Virus record (IMG/VR): IMGVR_UViG_3300050821_004902
Coordinates: 1-34,373 of that record
Strand: one strand, 5' to 3'
DNA from: a virus
DNA: 34,373 nucleotides
Positions within the stretch are counted from its first letter, which is position 1, and the number at the start of each line of letters is the position of its first letter. Positions 15,749-23,820 of this stretch are shown in pieces. Under the pieces are notes generated by a model that was not told where the DNA came from, searched no databases, and saw only the letters and a program-made list of their open reading frames with translations. The translations under genes were made by a program, and so were the position numbers.

Positions 15749-17874
15749 TTTTTGCGCTCGTCCTCTCCGTCGCCTTCGTTCTCGTCCTCTACCTCTTCCT
15801 GATCGGAATCATCGTCTTTTTCAGACGGTGAACCTTCGCCGGGATCGCTCGGAGCACCCTTGGCCTTTTTTCTTTTGCGGGGCGCGACACTGTCAGTCCC
15901 TTCATCGCCTTTCTTCTCCTTGGGGCCGGGGTTTTGCAGATCGTCGATCGTGCCGTCCGCTACCGGAGCAGCACTCGCGGATGCGGCCTTGCCAGGGGCA
16001 GCTGTGGGGGTATTCGCTGGTTTCGCTGCTCCCTGGCCCGGCTTCTGCGGGGCGGGTTTTGATGGCGCTGGCGAAACACCGCCGCCGCCTGGTTGCCCGG
16101 CAGGAACTGGTTTCTGTCCTGGTTCCCCCTGGGAATCGGGGATCGTTTGCTCTGCAGTGGTGATCGTTTCGCGCTGCATCGGCGGACCCACCTGCGTCGT
16201 GCTGGTGATGAGGCCGGCCTTCACCGCGGCATCGCGTTCTTTCGTCTGCTGCCGCATGTTGTCGGACCAGATCCCGCCATTCAGCTGCATCGTCTCCTGC
16301 GCGAGCGTCGACACCCGGATCTCGAGTCGCTTCTGCGCGGCTTCCACTTCCTTGACCGGGTCGATCTGCATCGGCTGTTCGCCCAGCCACTGCGCCTGCA
16401 GGTAGGCGGCGCGGATCATCGGTTTCGAGAAGTAGCCCGGCGCTTTGATTCGACCGGTGGCCACCGCCTCGTCCATCCACGCCTCGTAGATCGGCTGACA
16501 GAAACCCTGGGCAACCCAGGAGCGTCTGTTCCGAAAAAAGCGCCACGCGTCGAGCAGCGCCGCGCGGCTCGCCGAGTAACTCGCGGTGAAGTGCTTGATC
16601 AGAACCTCGAAGGGCAACCCTAAAGCGATGCCGATCTGCCGGAGAATCGACTGCACGAACAGGTCGTAGCCTGTGTTGGGCCGGTTCGGATTCACCGTGG
16701 TGACGTCCTCACCAGGGCCAAGCTCGATGATCGCGCCGGAGGCCAGGCCCACTTCGTCGTTCGAAGCCGCCCCGCCAGAGCCGGATGAGCCGGTACCGTT
16801 GACCATCGAGGGGAACTGTGGGCTCACGTCCTCGCTCTCTTCCGTTTTGATGAACACGGTCAGCATGGCTGCGACCACCGCGGCCATCACTTCGGCCTCG
16901 GTGTAGCGGTCCAGCTGCTTGATCGTTTCGATTACGGGAGTGAGGTACGGAATGCCGCGGGTTTGCCCAGGGCGCGTCTTGTCGTAAAGGTGGATCACGT
17001 TCCGGCGTTTCGTTTTTGTGCCGAACGCTGGGTACTTGTCCCAGATCAGCGCCTGCGCGCGGTCGATCGAGCCGGGGTGCCGCCGCATCAAGTGGTAGGC
17101 GATCGGCGCGCCGTACTCGTCCATCTCCACGCCGCCCGTGAAGGTAACGGTGTTGCGCTGAAAAAACGGGTTAACCAGGCGATCGGCCTCGATCAGCTGC
17201 AACCGGAGCGTGTAGGGCGTGCGCTCGGCGGGGCCATCCATCGGCATCAGACAAATCACGTCGCCGCTCTCGAGCGCGGAGCGGAACGCCAGATTTTGCA
17301 GGCCGTAGAAATCGTGGGTGCGCGTGACGTCACAGTCGCTCGACTCCGACCACAGCCGGAACTCGCGTTCTGTTTTTGACATCCAATCGGACGCCGCGTC
17401 CTCGTCCATGCCCAGGGTCTCGGCCTCGATCTGGCTCTGCAGCTGCAGGCCGGTGCCGATGACGTTCTGGCAGACGGTGCCGATCGCGCCGGTCGCGAGG
17501 GGGGCGTTCCGAATCAGATCGCGGGAGCGATCGCGCAAAAGTGGAAGGTCAAAAATTATGTCGGAGTCGGCGCTGTTGACGCGGAGCCGCCACTGCTGCG
17601 TCTGACGGCGATTGGTGCGAGCGCCGGTGTAGCCTCCAGGATAGCTACCGCCCTGCCCTCCGAACCAACCGCCGCCCATGAACCCGCCAAGGCCGCTCCA
17701 GCCGCCCATCGCGAGCATCGCCTTCGACTTCATGCGCTGCACGCCGCGCTCGGGAGAGATCGTCGCAATGATACGGTCGAGCAGGTTGGGTTTGATCTCT
17801 TCGCGGATCGCCGCGAGCGCGCCGCCCGCGGTCAGCCGAGGCACCTCGCGGAAATTCATGCTGGGGCTGCTCAT
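15745..17874 (-). CDS. Portal protein, lambda gpB family
   Basis: 709 aa. Lambda-type portal signatures include RDRSRDLIRNAPLATGAIGT, NVIGTGLQLQS, a long wing and stem region, and the conserved FEVLIKHFTASYSASRAALL. It forms the dodecameric ring through which DNA is packaged by the terminase. After about residue 575 the protein has an unusual low-complexity tail: Gly/Pro/Ala stretches (AGQPGGGG, KPAPQKPGQ), a basic patch (PRKRKKAKG) and a very acidic end (KDDDSDQEEVEDENEGDGED). The portal is normally about 530 aa, so this tail adds about 130-140 aa. Its ATG overlaps the stop of the gpW-like gene. Confidence 0.92.
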   Translation of the reverse strand: MSSPSMNFREVPRLTAGGALAAIREEIKPNLLDRIIATISPERGVQRMKSKAMLAMGGWSGLGGFMGGGWFGGQGGSYPGGYTGARTNRRQTQQWRLRVNSADSDIIFDLPLLRDRSRDLIRNAPLATGAIGTVCQNVIGTGLQLQSQIEAETLGMDEDAASDWMSKTEREFRLWSESSDCDVTRTHDFYGLQNLAFRSALESGDVICLMPMDGPAERTPYTLRLQLIEADRLVNPFFQRNTVTFTGGVEMDEYGAPIAYHLMRRHPGSIDRAQALIWDKYPAFGTKTKRRNVIHLYDKTRPGQTRGIPYLTPVIETIKQLDRYTEAEVMAAVVAAMLTVFIKTEESEDVSPQFPSMVNGTGSSGSGGAASNDEVGLASGAIIELGPGEDVTTVNPNRPNTGYDLFVQSILRQIGIALGLPFEVLIKHFTASYSASRAALLDAWRFFRNRRSWVAQGFCQPIYEAWMDEAVATGRIKAPGYFSKPMIRAAYLQAQWLGEQPMQIDPVKEVEAAQKRLEIRVSTLAQETMQLNGGIWSDNMRQQTKERDAAVKAGLITSTTQVGPPMQRETITTAEQTIPDSQGEPGQKPVPAGQPGGGGVSPAPSKPAPQKPGQGAAKPANTPTAAPGKAASASAAPVADGTIDDLQNPGPKEKKGDEGTDSVAPRKRKKAKGAPSDPGEGSPSEKDDDSDQEEVEDENEGDGEDERKK

Positions 17875-18107
17875 GGGAGAGGCACCGCCCCGCGAATGCG
17901 AATGCCGCCACGCGCGGCGCGTGCGCGGAGAACGCCGATGCGCTTGTCCAGGTACTCAAGGGTCGACTGGATTTCCTTTTGATTGGCGCGAGTGAGGGAA
18001 CGACCGCCGATGGAGTATGCCTGCCCAGCAGCAACCTTGATCTCGGCATCACTCCACAATTCGTAGCGACGCAAGGCTTCTGTGAGCGGGTCGGCGTAAG
18101 GGGGCAT
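17871..18107 (-). CDS. gpW-like head-tail joining protein, 78 aa
   Basis: 78 aa with the pattern of small phage connector proteins of the gpW/DUF6148 type: a central AGQAYSIGGRSLTRANQKEI motif followed by an amphipathic helix (STLEYLDKRIGVL). In lambda gpW lies between the large terminase and the portal, as here, and is added to the portal after packaging. The C-terminus is basic. The ATG at 18107 has a poor SD (GGGGCG), and its stop overlaps the portal start. Confidence 0.8.
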   Translation of the reverse strand: MPPYADPLTEALRRYELWSDAEIKVAAGQAYSIGGRSLTRANQKEIQSTLEYLDKRIGVLRARAARGGIRIRGAVPLP

Positions 18108-18179
18108 CGCCCCGAGGATGCACGCTTTAAGAAGTACTGAACAGACGCAATTGCAATTTGCGGGGCAAACGGCGAGTGC

Positions 18180-20084
18180 TTACTGCACTCCGCGGCTGCG
18201 GAATTTCCGCTTCCGGTCGGGAGCGAGCGACGTCAGGCTTTGCTTCGTGCGGTTGATGGCCTGGGCGAGAAAGCCCAGGTCGCGATAGGTGACGGGATCA
18301 CAGACGTTCTGCAAACAGAACAGCGCGGCGTAGCAGTACACAGTGAGGTCGAGCGCCTCGTTCCGGTTGTAGGTTTTGACGTAGACCGCCTTCCGGGTCC
18401 GGGTGCGCTTGTCCCGGACGGTGATCTTCTTCTCGCCCACCAGCTGCTCGAAAAACTCCTCGGTGACCCGCTCATGGAAGTGAATGAAGCCGGGGCCGGG
18501 CTGCGGGATCTTCAACCGCGAGAACACGCGGTCCTTCGCGGCATAGGTCGCGATCGTGAACAGCCGGACGCCGTGTTTTTTCGCCGTCGCCTCAGCGACC
18601 AGGCCGGGCTTGCTGAGGTAATCAACGCCCTTGATCGCATACACGCGGCGGCGCGCGCCCTGGCGCGGGAGCACGAAGTCGTAGACGGAGTCAGCCTGGT
18701 TGCCGGAGTCGACGAAGGTGATCGCGGGCGTGAGCATCGCGCCGCTCTGGTGCTGGCGCTGCTCCAGCAGAAAATCATCGGCCTGGTCCCACGTGCTCTC
18801 GAGTCCCGGATCGTCCCAGATGATGCGGTGCTCGATCAGCCAAGCCTCTTCCCCCGCGCCGAACCCCATGAGTAAACATTCCAGCCGGTTCGCTTGCACG
18901 TCGATCGCACCGACAAGCACCGCGCAATTCGCGGGCACCGCCGCGGCGTAGGGCTCCTGGCGCTTCAGCAGCGCGTTCGCGTTGAAGGTCTCGCCCTGCT
19001 CTTCCCAGGTTTCGCCCAGGCGGAGATTGATGAACGCTTTCAGCTTCTCCGGATTTTCCTGCGCCTCCGTCCACTCGATCGCCAGTTCAGACCAGACGTC
19101 GTTCCGCCACGCGGCATACAGCGCGTTGATGTAGAACCCAACGATGCTGCGCCGCTCGGGGAATTTCGCAACCCACTTCCCACCGGCCAGCATGCTGCGC
19201 TTGTAGCGCTCCTCGATGCCCTTCCGACAGCCGCGGCAGAGGAAACGAACGGAATCCGGAACAGGGTCCCCGTCTGCGTTCTTCTCCCAGATCAGCAGGT
19301 ACTCGCCCGTGTCCGGATCGCGCCAGAGCAGCGGCTGCATCTCCCCACAGAACGGGCAGGGCACGTGGAACATCTGCTGGCTGCTGCGTTCGAAGTCGCG
19401 ATCGACGCGGCTGAGGCCCTTGGGCTTTGCTGGCGTCGAACCTTTCAGGATCTTGGCGTCGGGATAGGTGTCGGTGCGGCGCGTCGCGATTTCAATCGGG
19501 TCGCCTTCACCGTCGACGTCCTCGGGATACGCATCCATCTCGTCGAGCAGCACGATCGGGACCGGATCGCCGCGCAAGCCCTTGCCGGACTGCGCCCCGG
19601 TGAGCTTCAGGAACCCGCCGTCAAACTCTTTCAGCAGCTGCGTGTTGCCGCCCTTGCGGGAGACGTTCTCGCGCACCTTGGCGCGGAGCGACGGGCACGC
19701 CTCGATCATCGGAGCGATACGCTTCCGCGAATAGCCCTTGGCGTCGCCTTCCGCGGGCTGCACCAGCAGCATCGGGCGCGGGTCGTGGTCGATGAAGTAC
19801 CCCACGATGTTATTCAGAACACCGTCCGACCAGCCGATCTGCGTGCTTTTTTTGCAGACGATCTCGCGCACCTCGGGATCTAGGAGCGCGTCCATCATGG
19901 CGTCTTGGTAGGGTTCGGAAACCCAGCGACCAGGCCGGTTGCTGGTGCCCTTCGGAAGGATGCGGTTCTCAGCGGCCCACTGGCTGATTTTTAGGAACGC
20001 CGGAGCGTTGAAGTGCTCGCTTATCTTTTGATCCGACTCCCACAGCGCCGTCTGTTGTTCCGGCAGTAGAGTTACGGTCGCCAT
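18180..20084 (-). CDS. terL: Terminase large subunit, GpA family
   Basis: 634 aa, the usual length for GpA-type packaging motors. The ATPase has a Walker A-like segment (CKKSTQIGWSD, about 77-87), Walker B (IVLLDEMDAY, 177-186), and a coupling motif (KGSTPAK). A zinc-ribbon pair CPFCG (243-247) and CRGC (283-286) interrupts the motor domain as in lambda gpA relatives. The nuclease domain shows acidic residues in GAIDVQANRLE (392-402) and FVDSGNQADSVYD (457-469). It cuts the concatemer at cos or pac and drives DNA into the prohead. The start overlaps the small terminase by 116 nt. Confidence 0.95.
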   Translation of the reverse strand: MATVTLLPEQQTALWESDQKISEHFNAPAFLKISQWAAENRILPKGTSNRPGRWVSEPYQDAMMDALLDPEVREIVCKKSTQIGWSDGVLNNIVGYFIDHDPRPMLLVQPAEGDAKGYSRKRIAPMIEACPSLRAKVRENVSRKGGNTQLLKEFDGGFLKLTGAQSGKGLRGDPVPIVLLDEMDAYPEDVDGEGDPIEIATRRTDTYPDAKILKGSTPAKPKGLSRVDRDFERSSQQMFHVPCPFCGEMQPLLWRDPDTGEYLLIWEKNADGDPVPDSVRFLCRGCRKGIEERYKRSMLAGGKWVAKFPERRSIVGFYINALYAAWRNDVWSELAIEWTEAQENPEKLKAFINLRLGETWEEQGETFNANALLKRQEPYAAAVPANCAVLVGAIDVQANRLECLLMGFGAGEEAWLIEHRIIWDDPGLESTWDQADDFLLEQRQHQSGAMLTPAITFVDSGNQADSVYDFVLPRQGARRRVYAIKGVDYLSKPGLVAEATAKKHGVRLFTIATYAAKDRVFSRLKIPQPGPGFIHFHERVTEEFFEQLVGEKKITVRDKRTRTRKAVYVKTYNRNEALDLTVYCYAALFCLQNVCDPVTYRDLGFLAQAINRTKQSLTSLAPDRKRKFRSRGVQ

Positions 20085-20550
20085 TCCCCTCCTTGCTGAG
20101 AATCGACAGCATGTCGCGACACTCGCGATCGATCACATCCTGAATGCCGCGCCGGTCGAGGCCCACCAGCATGCCCGAAAGACGCGAGGGGAGCGCGAGC
20201 ACGCGCTGGCGGATCGTGATCACCCATCCGAGCAGCAACTTCTCGTAGGCCGCGATGGGGATGATCTTTCCGCGGCGCTCCAGCAGATCCAGTTCGCTGA
20301 GGTCGGCCTGGGCCTTCAGGAGCCGGTGCCGCTCGACGCGAAGGTTCACGCCGCTGAGCTTCTCTTCCTCCGTGATGCCGCTGCGGTTCATCTGCGCGTG
20401 CAGATAACGGACGTACCAGGCCAAGCACCGCCCGACGTCGTACTGGCCGCGGGCTTCGTGCGGCATCCCCTTTGCGACCAGGCCCGCGATGGACTTGGGC
20501 TGCACATCCATCACTCGCGCGAGGTCCTCGTAGGAAACCAGTTGCGGCAT
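19969..20550 (-). CDS. terS: Terminase small subunit, Nu1-like
   Basis: 193 aa, preceded by GGAGAGG. The N-terminal 50 residues form a helix-turn-helix (LVSYEDLARVMDVQPKSIAG LVAKGMPH-type start) used by small terminases to recognise the packaging site. The middle is a long helical segment (EEKLSGVNLRVERHRLLKAQ) that drives oligomerisation, and a second helical block follows (LPSRLSGMLVGLD). The C-terminal 35 residues overlap the start of the large subunit in another frame, a normal arrangement for coupled terminase pairs. Family placement (Nu1/DUF1441) is by resemblance. Confidence 0.85.
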   Translation of the reverse strand: MPQLVSYEDLARVMDVQPKSIAGLVAKGMPHEARGQYDVGRCLAWYVRYLHAQMNRSGITEEEKLSGVNLRVERHRLLKAQADLSELDLLERRGKIIPIAAYEKLLLGWVITIRQRVLALPSRLSGMLVGLDRRGIQDVIDRECRDMLSILSKEGNGDRNSTAGTTDGAVGVGSKDKRALQRSGVPKNQPVGR

Positions 20551-20589
20551 GCGTCACGACACCTCTCCAAGGAGCGCCATGACTGAAAG

Positions 20590-20778
20590 TTACTCCTTCC
20601 CGCGTTTCTTCTTCGGCGGGTCGGTGATCGAGAGGGAGATGTTCACGGAGACGGTGGTCTCCACTTTCACGCTGAACCCCGACGACTCCAGCGCGCGCTT
20701 GATTCTCAGAACACGGTCGGACGTCATCGCGACGTCGTACAGATTGATCGGGTCGATGGGCGTCTGTTCGTCGCTCAT
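20590..20778 (-). CDS. Small protein, 62 aa, upstream of terminase
   Basis: 62 aa whose ATG overlaps the stop of the 235-aa gene (ATGA at 20778-20775). It starts MSDEQTPIDPINLYDVAMTS and has an amphipathic stretch then Val/Ser-rich beta sequence (VKVETTVSVNISLSI) and a very basic end (PPKKKRGKE). No family is recognised. It could be a small DNA-binding or packaging-associated protein; the position next to terS is the only clue. The 39-nt gap to terS contains only its SD. Confidence 0.6.
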   Translation of the reverse strand: MSDEQTPIDPINLYDVAMTSDRVLRIKRALESSGFSVKVETTVSVNISLSITDPPKKKRGKE

Positions 20779-21482
20779 GCGGCCTCCTGCGGGAGCAACG
20801 GTGCGACTCCAGCCAAATGCATCCGAGCGGCGGCGATGCCTTCAGGCCCGTCGAGTGCAGCTGATTCCATCAGCGATGGCAACCCGCCCTCGATCGAGGC
20901 CAAGACCTCGGCGCGCGTCGCCGCGCGGCCCTCGCAATACCAGAACACTTCCTCGGGATCGCCCACCTTGACCAGGAACCCGTCCGCTCCCGATTCTTTC
21001 GGGGCCGGAACGATGCGATAGCTGCGCGTCACCCAAACCAGAGCGACGCCGGGGTTGCGGCGGAGCATGATGCCTGGCGCGGGCTCATACTTTTCCGGTA
21101 GATCGTTCTCGCGGCGCACCACTGCGGGCTTCACCAGGAACGGACAGCCGCGCGCGGAGAACGTCGCGCAGTCCAGGTGCGACGGCGGCTCGGACGAAAT
21201 CCGGTTGATGGCGCACATCGGGCCGATCACGAACGCCATGTAGCGGCCCAGCATCGCGCCGCACACCCAGCAGCGCTTCTGCTTGATCGCGATGTAGCGC
21301 TTGCGGGAGTCCACCACGCGGAAGTCAGAATGGTCGACGGCGAGATCCGGGGGCTTCTCGCAAGGGGAGCCGTCCGGGTGAAACCACTGCACAAACCACG
21401 GGACGGGAAACCCGCGCGCGTCGACCGGGAGATTCCGCATGCGGACGGGCAGCGGTGGAAGGTTCGGGTGAAGGGTGTTCAT
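20775..21482 (-). CDS. Cys-containing phage-conserved protein of unknown function, 235 aa
   Basis: 235 aa from the ATG at 21482 with AGGAGG 5 nt upstream. The middle of the protein has a strongly patterned block: CWVCGAMLGRYMAFVIGPMC, then HLDCATFSARGCPFL, about residues 70-115, i.e. at least five Cys plus His in a spacing that suggests zinc binding. I have seen this block in uncharacterised proteins of phages and plasmids from Gram-negative bacteria, without known function. N- and C-terminal parts are less distinctive; the C-terminus includes VFWYCEGRAATRAEVLASIE. It lies just upstream of the terminase genes, so it may affect packaging or late transcription. Confidence 0.8.
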   Translation of the reverse strand: MNTLHPNLPPLPVRMRNLPVDARGFPVPWFVQWFHPDGSPCEKPPDLAVDHSDFRVVDSRKRYIAIKQKRCWVCGAMLGRYMAFVIGPMCAINRISSEPPSHLDCATFSARGCPFLVKPAVVRRENDLPEKYEPAPGIMLRRNPGVALVWVTRSYRIVPAPKESGADGFLVKVGDPEEVFWYCEGRAATRAEVLASIEGGLPSLMESAALDGPEGIAAARMHLAGVAPLLPQEAA

Positions 21483-21763
21483 GAGTGCCTCCTGTGGTCT
21501 TGTAGGAATGCCGTCTCTAACTTCTTGTTGGTCACAGCGATCGCGGGCTTGGGCAATGGGCCGACCGTGGCCACGATTCGCTGCGCTCGCATGATGCACT
21601 CCTGGCAGAAAATCTCAACGTTCTTGCCCTTGTCGACCGTCGACCAGCCCAGGAGCTCGGCGACGGCGTCGGTCTCGTCGCGGCGCTTGTGATGGCCGGT
21701 AAGCTCGATCTTCGCGCCGCACTCCCCGGCGCACTCCAGAGTGTGTGTATAGAGCAGGCTCAT
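21479..21763 (-). CDS. Small zinc-ribbon-like protein, 94 aa
   Basis: 94 aa from the ATG at 21763, which overlaps the stop of the methyltransferase gene (ATGA), and whose own stop overlaps the next gene's start region. It has two Cys pairs (ECAGEC near the N-terminus and FCQECI about residue 55) separated by a polar helix, like a zinc ribbon or treble clef. The C-terminal 25 residues are basic. No known family; possibly a regulator or a cofactor for the adjacent methyltransferase. Confidence 0.7.
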   Translation of the reverse strand: MSLLYTHTLECAGECGAKIELTGHHKRRDETDAVAELLGWSTVDKGKNVEIFCQECIMRAQRIVATVGPLPKPAIAVTNKKLETAFLQDHRRHS

Positions 21764-23088
21764 TTGCGTTTTGCCTTTCTGCCGGTGTGAAGTTCCCAGC
21801 GGCGCACGATGACGTCGGCGTACTTCGGCTCGATCTCGATCGTCCGGCACTTGCGCCCGGACTTCTCGCACGCCATCAACGTCGAACCGGAGCCGCCGAA
21901 CGGATCGAGCACCAGCTGGCCGGGCTCGCTGCTGTTATTCAGGAACCGGCTCACCAGAGCGATCGGCTTCATGGTGGGGTGTTCCGCATTTGCGGACGGT
22001 TTGTCGCAGTAGAGCACGCTGGTGGGAAGCTCCGACACCTGAAGCTCGGCCCCGCGGAAGATCAGCAGGCGATCGCCGATCAGAATCTTCCACGCGCCGT
22101 CCGCGGTGCGCTCCACCGTCGTGTCCGGCCCCAGATCCTGCACCGTCGTCTGCTTGCGACCGCCGTAAAACTTGTGGGACCCGGTCGGTTTCCAGCCGTA
22201 CAGCACCGGCTCGTGCTGCCACTGGTAATCGGAACGCCCCATCACCAACGAATTCTTCCTCCAGATCAGGCACCCGGCGAGCTTGAACCCCGCCTCACGG
22301 AACGTGCGGCGGAAGTTCAAGCCCTCGGTGTCCGCGTGCGCGACGTAGATGGACGCGCCCCCTCTGGCACAGCGGAACATTTGCTCGAACGCGCGGAGCA
22401 GGAACCCGCGGAACGCCTGGTCCTTCTGGTCGTCGCCCTTAATCGTGCCCGCGCTGCCCTCATAGGCCACGTTGTACGGCGGATCGGTGAAAATCAGGTC
22501 GGCGCGCTCGTCTCCCATCAACTTGTCGAGGTCCTGGCCCTTGGTTGCGTCGCCGCAAAGCAGCCGGTGGTCGCCCAGGGTGATCAGATCGCCCAGTTTC
22601 GTTTCCGGAACAGCCGGAGCCGGGGGCACTACGTCCTCGTCGGCCTCCGGTACCAGGGAATCAGCGCTGAGGATGGCCAGCACCTCGTCCGTCTCGAACC
22701 CGGTAGGGATCAGGTCGAAGTTCGCGGCCCGTAGCAGCTTCAATTCAGACGCGAGCAGGGGCTTCACCCAGGTCGCCTCTTCGCCGGTGCGGTTGTCGGC
22801 CAGCCGGTAGGCCCGCTCCTCGTCCGGCGTGAGGTTATCAGCCACGCGCACCGGGGCCTCGGACATCCCCAGGCGGAGCGCAGCGCCGCGGCGCGTGTGA
22901 CCGGCGAGGATAACCCCCTTTTTATTCACCACGATGGGCTGCTGCCAGCCGAACGTGCGGAGCGAGGCCATCACCTTGTCGATCGCCGCCTCGTTGTCAC
23001 GGGGGTTGTTCTGGTAGGGGATGATCTTCTCGAGGGGCCAGACTTCAACCTTCCATGTTTCGGCCTTCTTCGCTGCTACTGTTACCAT
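21760..23088 (-). CDS. DNA methyltransferase with N-terminal ParB/Srx-like domain
   Basis: 442 aa, AGGAGAG 8 nt upstream of the ATG at 23088. Residues about 15-100 are ParB-like (IIPYQNNPRDN, then VILAGHTRRGAALRLG). The catalytic domain has DPPY at 202-205 (N6-adenine or N4-cytosine amino-methylation) and the SAM-binding DPFGGSGSTL at 395-404; the order DPPY before the SAM motif is that of beta-class enzymes. Target recognition probably lies between these (about 215-385). No endonuclease is adjacent, so it is an orphan phage methyltransferase, which could protect phage DNA or alter host expression. Specificity cannot be read from sequence. Confidence 0.93.
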   Translation of the reverse strand: MVTVAAKKAETWKVEVWPLEKIIPYQNNPRDNEAAIDKVMASLRTFGWQQPIVVNKKGVILAGHTRRGAALRLGMSEAPVRVADNLTPDEERAYRLADNRTGEEATWVKPLLASELKLLRAANFDLIPTGFETDEVLAILSADSLVPEADEDVVPPAPAVPETKLGDLITLGDHRLLCGDATKGQDLDKLMGDERADLIFTDPPYNVAYEGSAGTIKGDDQKDQAFRGFLLRAFEQMFRCARGGASIYVAHADTEGLNFRRTFREAGFKLAGCLIWRKNSLVMGRSDYQWQHEPVLYGWKPTGSHKFYGGRKQTTVQDLGPDTTVERTADGAWKILIGDRLLIFRGAELQVSELPTSVLYCDKPSANAEHPTMKPIALVSRFLNNSSEPGQLVLDPFGGSGSTLMACEKSGRKCRTIEIEPKYADVIVRRWELHTGRKAKRK

Positions 23089-23108
23089 TTTCAGAACTCT
23101 CCTTATTA

Positions 23109-23291
23109 TTAGGGCCTCTGCCCGGCCTTGATAGGGAACGGGGTCAGCAATCCGCAGCTGCAGCGAGCGACAATGAAGTTCCCAGCCCTCTCGACCACGG
23201 TGGTCTTCGGTAGGCGCTTATCGCAGTGGAAGCACCTCGGCTGACCATCGACGTCGAAATCCGCGAGGGTGAAGTGGCGGCGGCGGATCAT
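23109..23291 (-). CDS. Small zinc-ribbon protein, 60 aa
   Basis: 60 aa (start MIRRRHFTLADFDVDGQPRC), ATG overlapping the stop of the 93-aa gene (ATGA at 23291-23288). CFHC at about residue 20 and CSCG about 25 residues later form a likely four-Cys zinc ribbon, with a Thr/Val strand between. It is basic and could bind DNA or RNA. It lies directly upstream of the methyltransferase, 20 nt from its start; a controller role is possible but not shown. Confidence 0.7.
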   Translation of the reverse strand: MIRRRHFTLADFDVDGQPRCFHCDKRLPKTTVVERAGNFIVARCSCGLLTPFPIKAGQRP

Positions 23292-23569
23292 TCGCGGAAA
23301 TGTCCCCATTCTCGTTCGAGCGCGATTTGCTCTGCCTTCGTGTTGGCATCCTCGGCCTCGCGAGTGGCCGCTTTGTTTTTCCATACCTCTCCGACTGGCC
23401 GGTAGCCCCCGACCAGAACCGTGCCGCGAGTCTCGGTCTCATCCCAGACGATCGCCACGTCGCGGCTGAGCAGGTGCTTCGACACTTCTCGCACAAGTTG
23501 CTGATCGTTGTCGCAGTCGACCGTCCGCCGAACGTTGTCTCTGCCCACGTTCACCAATTCGTAGAGCAT
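23288..23569 (-). CDS. Unknown protein, 93 aa
   Basis: 93 aa, with a strong GGAGGAAAGG sequence upstream of the ATG at 23569 and a run of eight T residues just before that. The protein starts MLYELVNVGRDNVRRTVDCD, with a beta-rich middle (DETETRGTVLVGGYRPVGEV) and a helical, Glu/Lys/Ala-rich C-terminus (EAEDANTKAEQIALEREWG). No family recognised. It is the first gene after a 250-bp non-coding stretch, so it probably heads the transcript that covers the methyltransferase. Confidence 0.7.
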   Translation of the reverse strand: MLYELVNVGRDNVRRTVDCDNDQQLVREVSKHLLSRDVAIVWDETETRGTVLVGGYRPVGEVWKNKAATREAEDANTKAEQIALEREWGHFRE

Positions 23570-23820
23570 TCCTTTCCTCCATGCAAAAAAAACTGACTAT
23601 GTCTGGTGAGGGGTCGCGGTCGCCGTCACCTGCGACGCCGCCCGCCCCGCCAAAGGACCCTGAGAATACACAAGCGACCCATACCTAGAGAACCCGCGCG
23701 GGCTCGGGGGGCCGAGCACAGCACACACACACACAGTGCGTCCACACACACACCCGGATGGTGCGAGCGCTGCCCTTAGAGCAACGTCGCCATACAACAC
23801 GCGCACCACAGGGAGGGGGT
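23570..23820 (-). other. 250-bp intergenic region: hairpins, CA-repeat, T8 tract
   Basis: This stretch holds CCCGCGCGGG (23693-23702) merging into GCTCGG/CCGAGC (23702-23717) with a GGGG loop, a CA dinucleotide run (23717-23753, interrupted), a GGTGA/TCACC stem near 23605-23632, and a T8 tract on the minus strand at 23585-23592. I see no consensus promoter. A 75-codon frame starting at 23824 overlaps the Xre stop in ATGA fashion, but much of it is simple repeat, so I do not call it a gene. The region probably separates two transcription units and may carry regulatory sites for the Xre regulator. Confidence 0.5.

Noticed and set aside
18120-18175. AT-rich near-palindrome CGCAAATTGCAATTGCG between TerL and the gpW-like gene as packaging site.
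   Set aside because: cos/pac sites of GpA-type phages normally lie upstream of terS, and the repeat is short; no supporting sites seen.
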